Below are positions 10,343 to 22,339 of a DNA stretch of 64,000 bases, in pieces; positions within the stretch are counted from its first letter, which is position 1, and each line of letters begins with the position of its first letter. The DNA comes from Garcia nutans. Lineage: Eukaryota > Streptophyta > Magnoliopsida > Malpighiales > Euphorbiaceae. A model generated the notes under the pieces. The model was not told the DNA's origin. It made no database searches and was given only the letters and a program-made list of their open reading frames with translations. The DNA is taken from assembly GCA_947685225.1 (NCBI GenBank), contig CANTUV010000024.1, positions 51,674,001-51,738,000 on the forward strand, written 5' to 3'. Made by a program: the position numbers and the translations under genes.

Positions 10343-11066
10343 TGGGTTCTGGACCCGAGGATAATTCTAGATTCTTGACCTATGAAAAATTTGGATTCTG
10401 GACTCGGTTCGAGTTCTGGACTCAAGGATGACTCTAGGTTCTGGACCTAAGTGAAATTTGGGGTTCTAGACCCGGATTCGGGTTCTGGACTCAAGGATAA
10501 TTCTAGGTTCTGGACCTAAGGAAAATTTGGGTTCTGGACCTGGATTCGAGTTCTGAACTGGAGGATAATTCTAGGTTCTGGACCTAAGGAAAATTTGGGT
10601 TCTAGACCCGGATTTGAGTTCTGGACTCGAGGATAATTCTAGGTTCTGGACCTAAGGAAAATTTGGGTTCTGGACTCGGTTCGAGTTCTGGACTCAAGGA
10701 TGATTCTAGGTTCTGGACTTAAGGAAAATTTGGGTTCTGGACCCGGTTCGAGTTCTGGACTCAAGGATGATTCCAGGTTCTGGACCTAAGAAAAATTTGG
10801 GTTCTGGACCCTGTTCGACTTCTGGACTCAAGGATGATTCTAGGTTTTGGACCTAAGAAAAATTTGGGTTCTGGACCTTGTTCGAGTTCTAGACTCAAGG
10901 ATGATTCTAGGTTCTGGACCTAAGAAAAAATTGGGTTCTGGACCCGTTTTGAGTTCTGGACTCAATGGGGATTCTAGGTTCTGGACCTAAGAAAAATTTG
11001 GATTCTGGACCCGGTTCGAGTTCTGGACTCAAGGATGTTCTAGGTTCTGGACCTAAGAAAAATTTG
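10343..11066. repeat. Tandem array 1, about 68-bp unit, T1 3' region
   Basis: About eleven units are built from alternating GGTTCTGGACCC and GGTTCTGGACCTAAG words with AAAATTTG spacers. Each 68-bp unit itself consists of half-units of about 34 bp. It lies between the coding part and the 3' LTR, where Tat/Ogre elements often carry tandem repeats. Shorter versions of the same words occur in T2 (32037-32305) and T3 (41756-41924). Confidence 0.9.
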
Positions 11067-11310
11067 GATACTCAATCCTAAACTAGATTTGGATACTCGA
11101 TCCTAACTGGATTCGGATACTCGATCCTAACTGGATTTGGATACTCGATACTAATTTGGATTGGGATACTCGATCCTAACTTGATTGGGATACTCGATCC
11201 TAACTGGTTTTGGATACTCGATCCTAAACTGGATTGGGATACTCGATCCTAAACTAGATTGGGATACTCGATCCTAAACTGTATTGGGATACTCGGCCCT
11301 AAATTGATTT
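11066..11310. repeat. Tandem array 2, about 23-26-bp unit
   Basis: About ten units of GGATACTCGATCCTAA plus TGGATT. It directly abuts array 1. The unit resembles a changed and shortened form of the array 1 word. Confidence 0.88.
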
Positions 11311-11314
11311 GATT

Positions 11315-11516
11315 TGGGTACTTGGATTCGAGATCGGGCACTTAGACCCAAGATTGGGTACTTGGACCCGAGCTTGAATTGACTTGGGTACTTGGACTCG
11401 GGATTGATTTGATTTGGGTACTTGGACCCAGGATTGGATTGAATTTGGGTACTTGGACCCGAGCTTGAATTGATTTGGGTACTTGGACCCGAGAATGGGT
11501 GCTTGGACCCGAGATT
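11315..11516. repeat. Tandem array 3, about 30-bp unit
   Basis: Units of GGGTACTTGGACCCGAG with a TTGAATTGATT spacer. It directly follows array 2. It is open on the minus strand (11274-11693, GSKYP-type repeats), but this is most simply a by-product of the repeat. Confidence 0.88.
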
Positions 11517-11529
11517 GAGTTTGACTAAC

Positions 11530-12236
11530 CTCTTATCGTTTGAGAAATCTGACTGCTCTGGCTGTTTTATGCATTGTGATTCTTCACCATCAAATTGGAT
11601 CTTCATCCTTTGAGACTGGGACTTTATCCTTGAAAATGAATCTTCATCTTTTGACATCGGGTCTTTACCCTTGAAATATTGATCTTTATCCATTGGAGGT
11701 CGGGTCTTTACCCTGGCTTCAGCTCTTTTAGCTTGATTGATCTTTCATCTTTTGCATCTTCATTCTTTTGAGAGATCTAATTGTTCCATTCTTTTGTTCT
11801 TCCTTTTTTTTCAAAGGTTTAGCTATTTTTAATTGGACCTTATATCCTCTCCTTGCTCCCCTGTGTGGCAAAATATTTGTAAGTGAGTTTAAAAATATTT
11901 GGTATATAAACTCAAAAAATTGAAAAGGAGAAACTTTGCCCCCTGTGTAGGCTCAAAACAAAGATTTTATCCATGCAAGCTTTGATTGATATTTTTGTCA
12001 TCTTGTTCTTCGTATAAGCATGCATTTCTTCTTTTGCAAAATGACTAGAGCTTCCATAAGTAAATAGGCTTTCCATGCCCCCCTGATTTGACATCTTCTT
12101 TTGATTCTTCACTTCGCAAAATGTTTGCTGTTCACTTTGATAAAGAACACAAGACAAGAAAGTGCGATGTGATATGTTCATGTATGCATGATATGCATGA
12201 ATAATACTTACAGTTACTCCATCGACTCACAGACTG
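11530..12236. other. Non-coding internal DNA of T1, segment near the 3' end
   Basis: No gene is seen. From about 11580 to 11720 there is a further weak repeat (TTCATCYTTTGA / GGTCTTTACCCTTGAAA, about 35-50 bp). The minus strand has AGGGGGCAAAG at about 11935-11945, like the AGGGGGCAAG of T2 near 31905. The target site AGGTG of the copia element ends it. Confidence 0.6.
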
Positions 12237-12241
12237 AGGTG

Positions 12242-13593
12242 TGTTAGGAAATCAAAGGATATCATTGCAAACAAAAACACGCAGCGGAAAAATTTTTTAT
12301 CTATGATTTCCCACCAGGATCCATGTTGTTCGTTTAATTCGACGAAAGTGTACAAAGAACTAACCTGTTGATGATTTGAAATCACAGTTTGGAAGAGATG
12401 CCTCGATCGCGAAACACCCTCTATCGCGTATCCACACGAATGCTACCATTTGGAGTGCTAGCTCTTTGCAACGGCGAAGGCTGAAAAACGTTTTCTCTAA
12501 AACGTATTAGGGTTTCTTTTTCGTTCTACTTTAATTTTCTAAAGTTACCTATATATAAGACTTAACGTCTGGAGTGAATATAATCACTCCAGAATCCAAT
12601 TTGAAATTGGATAAGGTAAGTCAAATTCAGAATCCAAATCTAATTAGGATTCTGAATATATTATCTAATAATATATATATAAACAAAAATAATAATAATA
12701 ATAAATATTAATATCTAATATTAATATTATTAATATTATATCCAGCCCAAAGCGCATTCTTGTGTGTGACCCGATAGGCCCATATTAATTGGCAGTCAAT
12801 TTAATCTCTATTAAATCAATAAGTCATAATTGGCCTCTAGCAAGGCGTTACAACTACCCAATTAATATAAGGAATGTCCAATTTGCCTAATAATAGTACA
12901 TGCATTAATCCCTTTGTCACACGATATCTAGCTTGAACATAAGTCATGGTCAACGTCATACTTTTATTGTCCAAACTTATGATTACTCGATCTCTAATTA
13001 GACTGATAAAAACAAATGAAATTGATCACACTATCACTTCATTTGAGCACGGCCATGCATTTCATAGTCTCACTTATCGAGGGGCCCAAAAGATATCTCT
13101 CTCAAAGAGAGGGACAAATTCTATCTTGATTGTTCATTATCCTCTACATAATTTCTATCATATATGATCATAACCTTTATTACTATCCAATTACGGATAA
13201 TGTTTGATCATGCCAAAATATAATAGTCTTTATATTGGAAACTATGACAATCTCAAGTCAAAGAATTAATACATAACTATCATGAGATTTACTTATGACA
13301 CTAACCCATGTAGTAATCTCATGATGGGTCTATCCAATACATTGTTCTCTAACAAGTATCTATGAAATTGATTTGTATCACTATACAATAACCATCTGAT
13401 GATTATCAATTCAATGTTCATACTGGTTAAGAATTATATATATTTTTTATCTCTATAACAATAATAAACCAGGGACAAATATCAAAATTGTGTAACATGC
13501 AAACAAACAATAATGATAATAAAACCTCATTTATTAATAATGAATGTATAACATAAAGATCCAAATAAATGGCCTAGGGCACATACACTAACA
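12242..13593 (-). repeat. 3' LTR of copia element
   Basis: A 1352-bp LTR matching 19214-20560. It carries about 10 extra bases (AAATCAAAGG) at 12249-12258, seven bases from its outer end, that the 5' LTR lacks. The last two bases CA are kept. The short frame at 12946-13167 is present in both LTRs and is not considered a gene. Confidence 0.93.
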
Positions 13594-13604
13594 ATCTCCC
13601 ACTT
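13594..13604 (-). promoter_or_regulatory. Polypurine tract of copia element
   Basis: On the minus strand AAGTGGGAGAT directly precedes the TGTTAGTG start of the 3' LTR. This is the common plant copia plus-strand primer. Confidence 0.85.
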
Positions 13605-13613
13605 GCACTAGGC

Positions 13614-16600
13614 CTACAAATTTCTAAGACCCATAGATCTAGTGTGTTGATCATGCTTGACCCGTGAGAGAGGCTTTGTTAATGGATATGCTATGTTATC
13701 ATTTGTGTCAACTTTGCATATCTTGATATCTCCTCTATCGATAATGTCTCGAATGAGGTGAAAATGCCTGAGTATATGCTTAGACCTTTGATGAGATCTA
13801 GGCTCTTTTGCCTGTGCTATGGCACCATTGTTGTCACAATAAATGTCCACAGGATTTGCAATGCTAGGCACCACTCCTAGCTCAGTGATGAATTTCTTCA
13901 ACCAGACTGCTTCCTTAGCTGCATCTGATGCTGCTATATACTCAGCCTCTGTTGTAGAATCAGCCACAGTGCTTTGTTTTGAACTCTTCCAACTAACAGC
14001 TCCACCATTCAATGTGAATACAAAACCTGACTGCGATCTAAAATCATCTATGTCAGTTTGGAAACTAGCATCTGTGTAACCATTTACAACTAGCACATCT
14101 TCCAAATCTCCATAAACCAAGAATACATCTTTAGTCCTTCGAAGGTACTTAAGAATATTCTTGACAGCTGTCCAGTGACCTTCACCAGGATCAGCTTGAA
14201 ATCTACTAGTTGCGCTTAATGGATATGAGACATCTGGTCTAGTACATAACATGGCATACATAATAGATCCTATAGCAGAAGCATAAGGAATCTTATTCAT
14301 TCGATCTCACTCATCAGATGTCATAGGACATTGACTCTTGCTGAGATGAATGCCATGAGACATAGGCAAGAATCCCTTTTTGGAATCTTGCATGTTGAAC
14401 CTCTTCAACACTTTATCTATGTATGTACTTTGACTTAGGCCAATTATCCTTCTAGATCTATCTCTATAGATCTTTATACCAAGGATATAGGCAGCCTCAC
14501 CTAAGTCTTTCATTGAGAAAGAATTCCCTAACCAAGTCTTAACCTTTTGCAAGGTAGGGATATCATTCCCAATGAGTAATATGTCATCCACATATAAGAC
14601 TAAAAACACTACTGCACTCCCACTAACCATCTTGTAAACACAAGGTTCATCTTCATTCTTGATGAAACCAAAGTTCCTAACTGTTTCATCAAAACGAAGA
14701 TTCCAGCTTCGAGATGCTTGCTTCAATCCATAAATGGATCTTTGAAGCTTGTAAACCTTTGTAGAATTCTCAGGATTTACAAAACCCTCAGGTTGTGTCA
14801 TATACACATCCTCAAGCAAGTTTCCATTAAGGAAAGCGGTTTTGACATCCATTTGCCATATCTCATAATCATAGTATGCTGCAATGGCAATGAGAATTCT
14901 AACAGACTTAAGCATAGCAACTGGTGAAAAGGTTTCATCATAGTCTATACCATGAGTTTGCTTGAAACCTTTTGCAACAAGCCTTGCTTTATAGGTCTGC
15001 ACATTCCCATCCATGTCAGTTTTCTTCTTGAAAACCCATTTGCAACCAATAGTCTTAATACCCTCTGGAGGATCAATTAAAGACCAAACTTGGTTGTCAA
15101 ACATAGATTGCATCTCAGATTTCATGGCTCCAAGCCATTTGTCTGAATCTGGACCTGACACAGCTTCTTGATAGGTAGTAGGCTCATCTTGATCTATCAG
15201 CATTACTTCACTATCATCAGTCATAAGAAATCCATATCTCTCTGGCTGACGACGTGTCCTATCAGACCTGCGAGGGATTTGTGTTACATCTTCAGACTCC
15301 ACAACTATTTGTGGTTCTGAAATAGGCTCTATAGACGGCTCAATGATTTCTTGTGGTACTTGGGTTTCCTCAAGTTCTACTATACTCCCACTAGTTCTCT
15401 TAGAAAGAAATTCCTTTTCCAAAAAGATCCCATTTCGAGCAACAAACACTTTGTTCTCTGAAGGAGTATAGAAATAGTATCCTTTAGTTTCCTTAGGATA
15501 CCCCACAAAATTACATTTGATAGACTTTGGAGCTAACTTATCTGAAACTGGTCTTTTCACATAAGCTTCACAACCCCAAATCTTAAGAAAAGACAAACTA
15601 GGTGTCTTACCTGTCCATATCTCATATGGTGTCTTTTCAACCGCCTTAGATGGTACATGGTTCAGAATGAATGCAGCTGTCTCCAAGGCATGACCCCAAA
15701 AAGATAAAGGAAGATCCGCTTGACTCATCATTGATCGAACCATATCTAATAGAGTTCGATTTCTCCTTTCAGAAACTCCATTCCACTGTGGAGTTCCTGG
15801 AGGAGTCAGTTGTGAAACAATTCCACAATCCCTTAGATGATCATCAAACTCTTGGCTCAAATATTCACCACCTCGATATGATCGAAGTTGTTTAATTGTT
15901 TTACCAAGTTGATTTTGTACTTCATTTTGAAAAGTTCTAAACATTTCAAAAGACTCATGCTTATGTTTCATTAGGTAGACATAGCCATACCTACTAAATC
16001 ATCAGTAAAAGTAATGAAGTATCAAAATCCTCCTCTGGCACTAATGCTGAAAGGACCACATACATCTGTATGTATTAAACCCAATAAATCATTAGCCCTT
16101 TCACTATGCCCAGTAAAAGGATCCTTTGTCATCTTACCAAGCAAACAAGACTCGCATGTTTCAAATGATTCAAAATCAAATGAATCTAATAATCCATCTT
16201 GATGGAGCTTAGAAATGCGTTTCTCATTGATATGGCTAAGGCGACAATGCCATAAATAAGTAGGGTTTAACTCATTTGGCTTAGTTCTCTTAGAAGTTAT
16301 GTTATAGATATCATTACCATTAGAATCATCAAGATTAAGGATATAAAGGCCATTATAAGAATTTGCAATACCATAAAGCAAATCATTTTTATAAAAAATA
16401 GAACATTTCTTATTCTTAATAAAAAATAAATAACCTTCATCATCCAAAACAGATACTGAAATAAGATTCCTACTCATAGTAGGAACATAAAAGCAATTGT
16501 TCAAAATTAACAAAAACCCATTGGGCATAACAAGTTCATAAGTTCCTATAGCTATAGCAGCAACTCTTGCTCTATTGCCAACACGTAGGTCCACTTCGCC

Positions 16601-17581
16601 CTTCTTCAGCATCCTACTCCTTTTGAGTCCCTGCATATTTGTACAAATATGAGATCCACATCCGGTATCTAATACCCAGGAAGAAGGAATAGATAAATTA
16701 ATTTCTATAACATAAATACCTGAAGATGTAGTCGCACTACCCTTCAACTTCTTTAACTCATCCAAATAGAGTTGACAATTTCTCTTCCAATGCCCAGGCT
16801 TGTTGCAATGGAAACAAGTCCCTTCCTTAGGAACTTTAGCCTTAGGTTCAGGTTTTGGTTTAGCTTGTCCCTTGGACCCTTTAGCACCTTTTGCCTTACC
16901 CTTGCCTTTAGTATATTTGGCTTTCTTTTTCATTTGTTTAATATTGACATTCAATATTTGGGTAGGCTTTTTGATATTCCCCTCAGCAGTTTTGAGCATA
17001 CCATGTAGCTCAGGGATGGATTTCTCCATGTCATTCATGTTATAGTTCATGACAAACTGTGAGAAACTGCTAGGCAATGAATGTAGGATCAAATCCGTGG
17101 AGAGTTCTAAACTCAGGGGATATCCAAGTCTAGCAAGGTGATCTAGATAGCCTTTCATCTTCAAAACATGAGCACTAACAGATTCACCTTCAGAAATTTT
17201 GCAGTCAAATAATGCAACAGCGGTGTTAAACCTATCTTGCCTAGCCTGTTGTTGGAAAGCTTGTTTGAGATACACACTCATCTCATAAGCCTCTAAGTGT
17301 TCCAGATCCTTCTGAAGTCCTGGACACATAGTAGCCAACATAAGACATCCTATGTCATTTGAATCATCCACATGCTTCTTATGCTTACTCTTAGCAGCAT
17401 TAGAAGCATCAACAGGAGGTGGGTCAGGGATAGCTTCATCAAGCACGTAGGACTTTTTCTCTTGTTTGAGAACAATTCTCAGGTTCCTAAACTAGTCAAC
17501 AAAATTAGTCCCACATTCTTTCAGTTTTTCCTTCTCAAGGATAGATCGCAGTGATAAGGTGGAATTGTTATTAGCAGCCAT
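13614..17581 (-). pseudogene. copia gag-pol polyprotein, broken
   Basis: The start ATG at 17581 gives MAANNNSTLSLRSILEKEK. Then come gag (about 17450-16900), a CCHC knuckle (CFHCNKPGHWKRNC), protease with DTG (VLDTGCGSH), the integrase zinc region (CESCLLGK) and core, RT with the active site YVDD (FLVLYVDDILL), and RNase H (TTEAEYIAAS, DIYCDNNGA), ending GLRNL at 13614. Breaks seen are a TAG near 17492 early in gag, a TGA near 16022 in the integrase core, a one-base shift near 15990, and a TGA near 14305 between RT and RNase H. The second catalytic Asp of the integrase is replaced by Tyr (LRSYRGGEYL, about 15870), so integrase would be inactive even without the breaks. Confidence 0.95.
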
Positions 17582-19200
17582 CTGTTGATAAATATGCAAA
17601 GTCAAATTTTAATTAATAATGAGGTTAAAATTATTTAAACTCCTACTAAAAATATAACCCTCTAAAGAAAAATTTTAGTAGGCTAAGATCCGTATTTCAC
17701 TTAATTCTAAACTCAGCTTTGGCGTGACGCTTAAAATCAAGTTATTTAGGTAGGTAACATCTTTACCAATTACATCTCATGTAACTCTTAGTAATTATGG
17801 AATATTGACATCATATGTCATAGCATGTTGAATTCCATCTAATGCCTTAGGCCCAAAACCATTTTGATAGCCTAATTAAGTCTAACCAATTTTAAAACAT
17901 ATGAGTAACACTATTACTCATCCTACTTAGCTAGGAATGTTTAAAGCATATTGCTTTGGCAATACCTACTTTAATACAATCTTAGTTTTGATAGGTGTTC
18001 AAAACGTGGATGGCATTTAGACTTAAATTATTAATGAGGGTTCAACTAAATTATTATCATGTCTTGCATTACATATCATTATATTTTAGCATCCTATATG
18101 CATATATATAATTTATCACATAAGCATCATATACCAAATGACAAAATATGTAAATGTGACATAGCATGGCCAAACTAAATATGATCTTCAAGAGACCAAA
18201 TGAAGATCATAAAGGCAACCCTAGGTGAAAAACCTATCTATTACAACACTTGCAATGTTACATATCTTCAAAACTTGAGCTTGTGCTTCCATCACCATGG
18301 AACCATCTTCTCCTTGGTATGAATCTCCATCATAAACATTGTAGCTTGAATCTTCATTTATTACAATAAAAGAAAATCTAACTACTAGTAAAATAAATTA
18401 CAACAAAATAAACGACATGCATGCCGTATTTACCCAAAATTAAGATATAAATAAACCAATCACATAGGTCATAAGGCCATGCTATGCACCATGCCAAGAC
18501 ATCAAACAAACATAACATATTCGTCACCAACATGTTAAATAGAAACAAATATATTGACATTCTTAATGTCACGGTAATGAACTAGAGGGCGCGAACATAT
18601 GGCGGTCCCGCTAGCCGGTCAGCAGGTGGGGTTCCGAAGGGGCAGCGCCCCTCGAAGCCAAACAGAAACGTTAATCTCATTAACATTTTTCTTTGGCGAA
18701 ACCCTAAAACAGAATCGTTAATCTCATTAACCTTCTTACTGTTTTATTTCGAATATGTACAACCCATTACAGAATCATTACCAAATGTTTATATCACATA
18801 TAAACTTAATCGTTTTCATCATATGAAAATCGTTTTAATCAACCAATCATATATATGTGATCATCTCATGAAAACGAAATTAAAAACACCAATCCTTTCT
18901 CATCATATGAAAAACGAATTAGGGTTTTATAGAAACGAAACCAAAAACAATCCTTTCTCATCATATGAAAACCAATTATATATACGTGATCATCTCATGA
19001 AAACGAAATTAAAAACACCAATCCTTTCTCATCATATGAAAAACGAATTAGGGTTTTACAGAAACGAAACCAAAAAACAATCCTTTCTCATCATATGAAA
19101 AATGAATTAAGGTTTTATAATTAACATTCCATACGAAATCAATATATCTCATGTAATCATATCAACATGGCATTTTCGATTTAAACGAAAACAGCAAGTG
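17582..19200 (-). other. copia untranslated leader
   Basis: No convincing coding region between PBS and gag. It includes a GC-rich patch at about 18585-18660 (GGGGCAGCGCCCC) in otherwise AT-rich DNA, and a direct tandem duplication (18841-19098). A leader this long could contain packaging signals, which is an inference only. Confidence 0.65.
18841..19098. repeat. 129-bp tandem duplication in copia leader
   Basis: Copy 1 is 18841-18969 and copy 2 is 18970-19098. Each holds two TTTCTCATCATATGAAAA words, and a third partial unit precedes them (18813-18840). The few differences include T/C changes. This produces the repeated peptide of the + frame at 18823-19098. Confidence 0.88.
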
Positions 19201-19212
19201 GCTCTGATACCA
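19201..19212 (-). promoter_or_regulatory. Primer binding site of copia element, tRNA-Met type
   Basis: On the minus strand TGGTATCAGAGC follows the 5' LTR end after one base. It complements initiator tRNA-Met. Confidence 0.88.
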
Positions 19213-19213
19213 C

Positions 19214-20560
19214 TGTTAGGATATCATTGCAAACAAAAACACGCAGCGGAAAAATTTTTGATCTATGATTTCCCACCAGGATCCATGTTGTTCATTTAAT
19301 TTGACGAAAGTGTACAAAGAACTAACATGTTGATGATTTGAAATCACAGTTTGGAAGAGATGCCTCGATCGCGAAACACCCTCTATCGCGTATCCACACG
19401 AATGCTACCGTTTGGAGTGCTAGCTCTTTGCAACGGCGAAGGCTAAAAAACTTTTTCTCTAAAATGTATTAGGGTTTCTTTTTCATTCTACTTTAATTTT
19501 CTAAAGTTACCTATATATAAGACTTAACGTCTAAAGTGAATATAATCACTCCAGAATCCAATTCGAAATTGGATAAGGTAAGTCAAATTCAGAATCCAAA
19601 TCTAATTAGGATTCTGAATATATTATCTAATAATATATATATATAAACGAAAATAATAATAATAATAAATATTAATATCTAATATTAATATTATTAATAT
19701 TATATCCAGCCCAAAGCGCATTCTTGTGTGTGACCCGATAGGCCCATATTAATTGGCAGTCAATTTAATCTCTATTAAACCAACAAGTCATAATTGGCCT
19801 CTAGCAAGGCGTTACAACTACCCAATTAATATAAGGAATGTCCAATTTGCCTAATAATAGTACATGCATTAATCCCTTTGTCACACGATATCTAGCTTGA
19901 ACATAAGTCATGGTCAACGTCATACTTATATTGTCCAAACTTATGATTACTCGATCTCTAAGTAGACTGATAAAAATAAATGAAATTGATCACACTATCA
20001 ATTCATTTGAGCACGGCCATGCATTTCACAGTCTCACTTATCGAGGGGCCCAAAAGATATCTCTCTCAAAGAGAGGGACAAATTCTATCTTGATTGTTCA
20101 TTATCCTCTACATAATTTCTATCATATATGATCATAACCTTTATTACTATCCAATTACGGATAATGTTTGATCATGCCAAAATATAATAGTCTTTATATT
20201 GGAAACTATGACAATCTCAAGTCAAAGAATTAATACATAACTATTATGAGATTTACTTATGACACTAACCCATGTAGTAATCTCATGATGGGTCTATCCA
20301 ATACATTGTTCTCTAACAAGTATCTATGAAATTGATTTGTATCACTATACACATAACCATCTGATGATTATCAAATCAATGTTCATACTGGTTAAGAATT
20401 ATATATATATTTTTTATCTCTATAACAATAATAAACCAGGGACAAATATCAAAATAGTGTAACATGCAAACAAACAATAATGATAATAAAACCTCATTTA
20501 TTAATAATGAATGTATAACATAAAGATCCAAATAAATGGCCTAGGGCACATACACTAACA
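19214..20560 (-). repeat. 5' LTR of copia element
   Basis: A 1347-bp LTR, TGTTAGTGTATG ... ATATCCTAACA on the minus strand. It is flanked on the right by the AGGTG duplication (20561-20565). Confidence 0.94.
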
Positions 20561-20565
20561 AGGTG

Positions 20566-22334
20566 ATCAGCATAAGTGTTCTCATTGGTTCCCTTTTGAC
20601 GCTTGTTTAAGTCTCGCATTGGAATGATTAAAACCTTTGTATTTGTGGCTTTTATCTACAAGATGTTGAAAACATGAATGGTGGAGACCCAAAGCAACAG
20701 AGTTAGGGATGCATCCATTTCCAACTATGTTTTAGCATGTTGGTTGATAGCTTCTTCATGACCTTGCCAATAATCATTTCCTTTGCCCAATGTGTCCTTT
20801 GGAGGTTCAATATACTTCCCTTAACTTGAAGGCTTTGTATGACAAAACAATTTTTTTTTGAATTTTGATTTTGAAATTAAATGTTGGCTTTGCCAAATCG
20901 ATGTCAATGTACCTCAGGACTTGATTTTTCCAAATTAATATATCTATAAGATGACAACCCTAGTTACCGTACTAAACTCGGGAAACATTATTATTTAAGC
21001 AAGAACTGTTGCACTTTAGATAGGCACATACACATTGCTTGGCCACTGGTCTCATTGAGTTTAAACACTGTCCATCTCATATGCATGCTTATTCAAACTA
21101 TCTCCACTAATAGACTCTACCTACTAAGAGAGATCAACAGGTCTTTGATAGGCTTGAAATGGGGTCTATAAGGGACACAGGTTTAAGTGAAGGCAATTTT
21201 GAGATAGGAGCTGGTGTGACACAATGGACAAACCCTCACACTATAAATTTCTTGTTTGAACTTTAGGCAGTTGGGAGCAATCTTGCTAGACTCCAAATTC
21301 CTTCTATATCTTCTTGGCATTAATCTGGATATTGACTAGGACAGTTTTTGCTATTGCAAAAAGGTTTGGTTCCCAAATTTGTTTCTTTTCTTCTTCTCCT
21401 TTTCTTTATTTCTCTTACTCTTCTCTTTTCTTTCTCTTTGTTTTCCTTACTCTTCCCTTTCTTTGAGCATTTTATCATTTTGTCCTTCTTTCTTGTAGGA
21501 CTATCAAGTACAGAACTTTCAAGAACTGGATGGTCTTCCTCCTTTTTCTTTGATTTTGATTGAATCTTTGGTTGTGTTGGGACCAATTCAAGTCAATCCA
21601 TAAATGGAAGCCTTTTGTTGTCTTAGGTAAAAGAGAACTCAATTGGCTTTTTGAACCATTTTGGATTTTCTTTTTCTTTTTTAATTCTTTTTCTATTCTT
21701 CTTCTTCTTCTTTTTTTTCTTTTCTTTTTCTATTCTCTTTTTTTTCTTTTTTCCTTTTTTGGTTCTAGCTCAAACATAGTTGTCTTGTTTGTACCAACTT
21801 GGGCTTCCAATAATGGATGAGTGGAGTAACATAAATCTTCTTTAACAGGGATAAATCATTTGTTACTCTAATGCTGATGTTGTCTTGATATATTGGAGAC
21901 ATTAAGGGAACTTCAACTACCCTTAAGGTTTTGAGAACATCAACTATCCTTATGGTCTTGAAAACATCAACTACCCTTATGGTCTTGAGAACTTCAACTA
22001 TCTTCATAGTCTTGAGAACTTCAACTATCTTCATAGTCTTGAGAACTTCAACTATTTTCATGATCTTGACTAATCATTGCCTTTTTTTATCTTATTGCCT
22101 CTTCATCTTAGTGATCATAAGACATGCCAAAAGTATCACAACAGCTCAGGGCAGGTTATTAAGGTTATATGCCAATGAAAAGAAAGCTAAAATTTTATGA
22201 AGGCTCAAAGGGACAACTAGGGATTGATATTTAATAGGGTGGATACTAGTTGTTGGCTTATCAAACAATGCCTAGACCATTTCTCCCTTAAATAAGCAGA
22301 GTTCAATTTCGCCTCAAAAATTTGTCAAAGCATG
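20566..22334 (-). other. Internal DNA of T1, middle segment
   Basis: No recognisable protein domain. The minus strand has a Lys/Arg/Glu-rich open stretch (21320-21586) that mirrors a polypyrimidine run on the plus strand, and poly(T/C) runs at 21660-21770. At 21906-22070 there is a 27-bp minisatellite. This segment would be where pol should lie in an autonomous Tat element, and nothing like RT or integrase is seen. Confidence 0.6.
21906..22070. repeat. 27-bp minisatellite, open on both strands
   Basis: About six copies of CTTGAGAACTTCAACTATC plus TTCATAGT. On the minus strand it reads as a 9-residue repeat (MKIVEVLKT), and on the plus strand also without stops. The copies at the left end (21906-21985) are more diverged, while three near 21985-22070 are almost the same, which points to recent growth at that end. 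Confidence 0.85.
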
Positions 22335-22339
22335 TTCCA

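Larger units (their letters stand above)
12242..20560 (-). mobile_element. Ty1/copia retrotransposon, full length but inactive
   Basis: Full structure on the minus strand: 5' LTR (19214-20560), PBS (19201-19212), a 1.6-kb leader, gag-pol (17581-13614), polypurine tract (13594-13604) and 3' LTR (12242-13593). The 5-bp target duplication AGGTG is present at 12237-12241 and 20561-20565, and the sequence joins cleanly across it inside T1. The LTRs are nearly the same. Several of their differences are CG to TG or CA changes. Domain order is gag, protease, integrase, RT, RNase H, which is diagnostic of Ty1/copia. I do not assign a lineage with confidence. Confidence 0.95.

Noticed and set aside
10343..11516. 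Regular repeats that could look like a CRISPR array
   Set aside because: There are no unique spacers of fixed size; units vary and abut. It is plant retroelement DNA, and the arrays are ordinary tandem repeats.
12946..13167. 73-residue frame, repeated at 19910-20131
   Set aside because: It is present because both are copia LTRs; it has no domain and is antisense to the element.
13843..14079. Plus-strand frames within the copia pol (also 14718-14927, 15671-15895, 16772-17045)
   Set aside because: They are antisense shadows of the polyprotein with no domain of their own.
21348..21820. Hydrophobic Phe/Leu-rich plus-strand frames resembling a membrane protein
   Set aside because: They are the translation of T/C-rich simple sequence opposite a Lys/Arg/Glu-rich frame; composition explains both.
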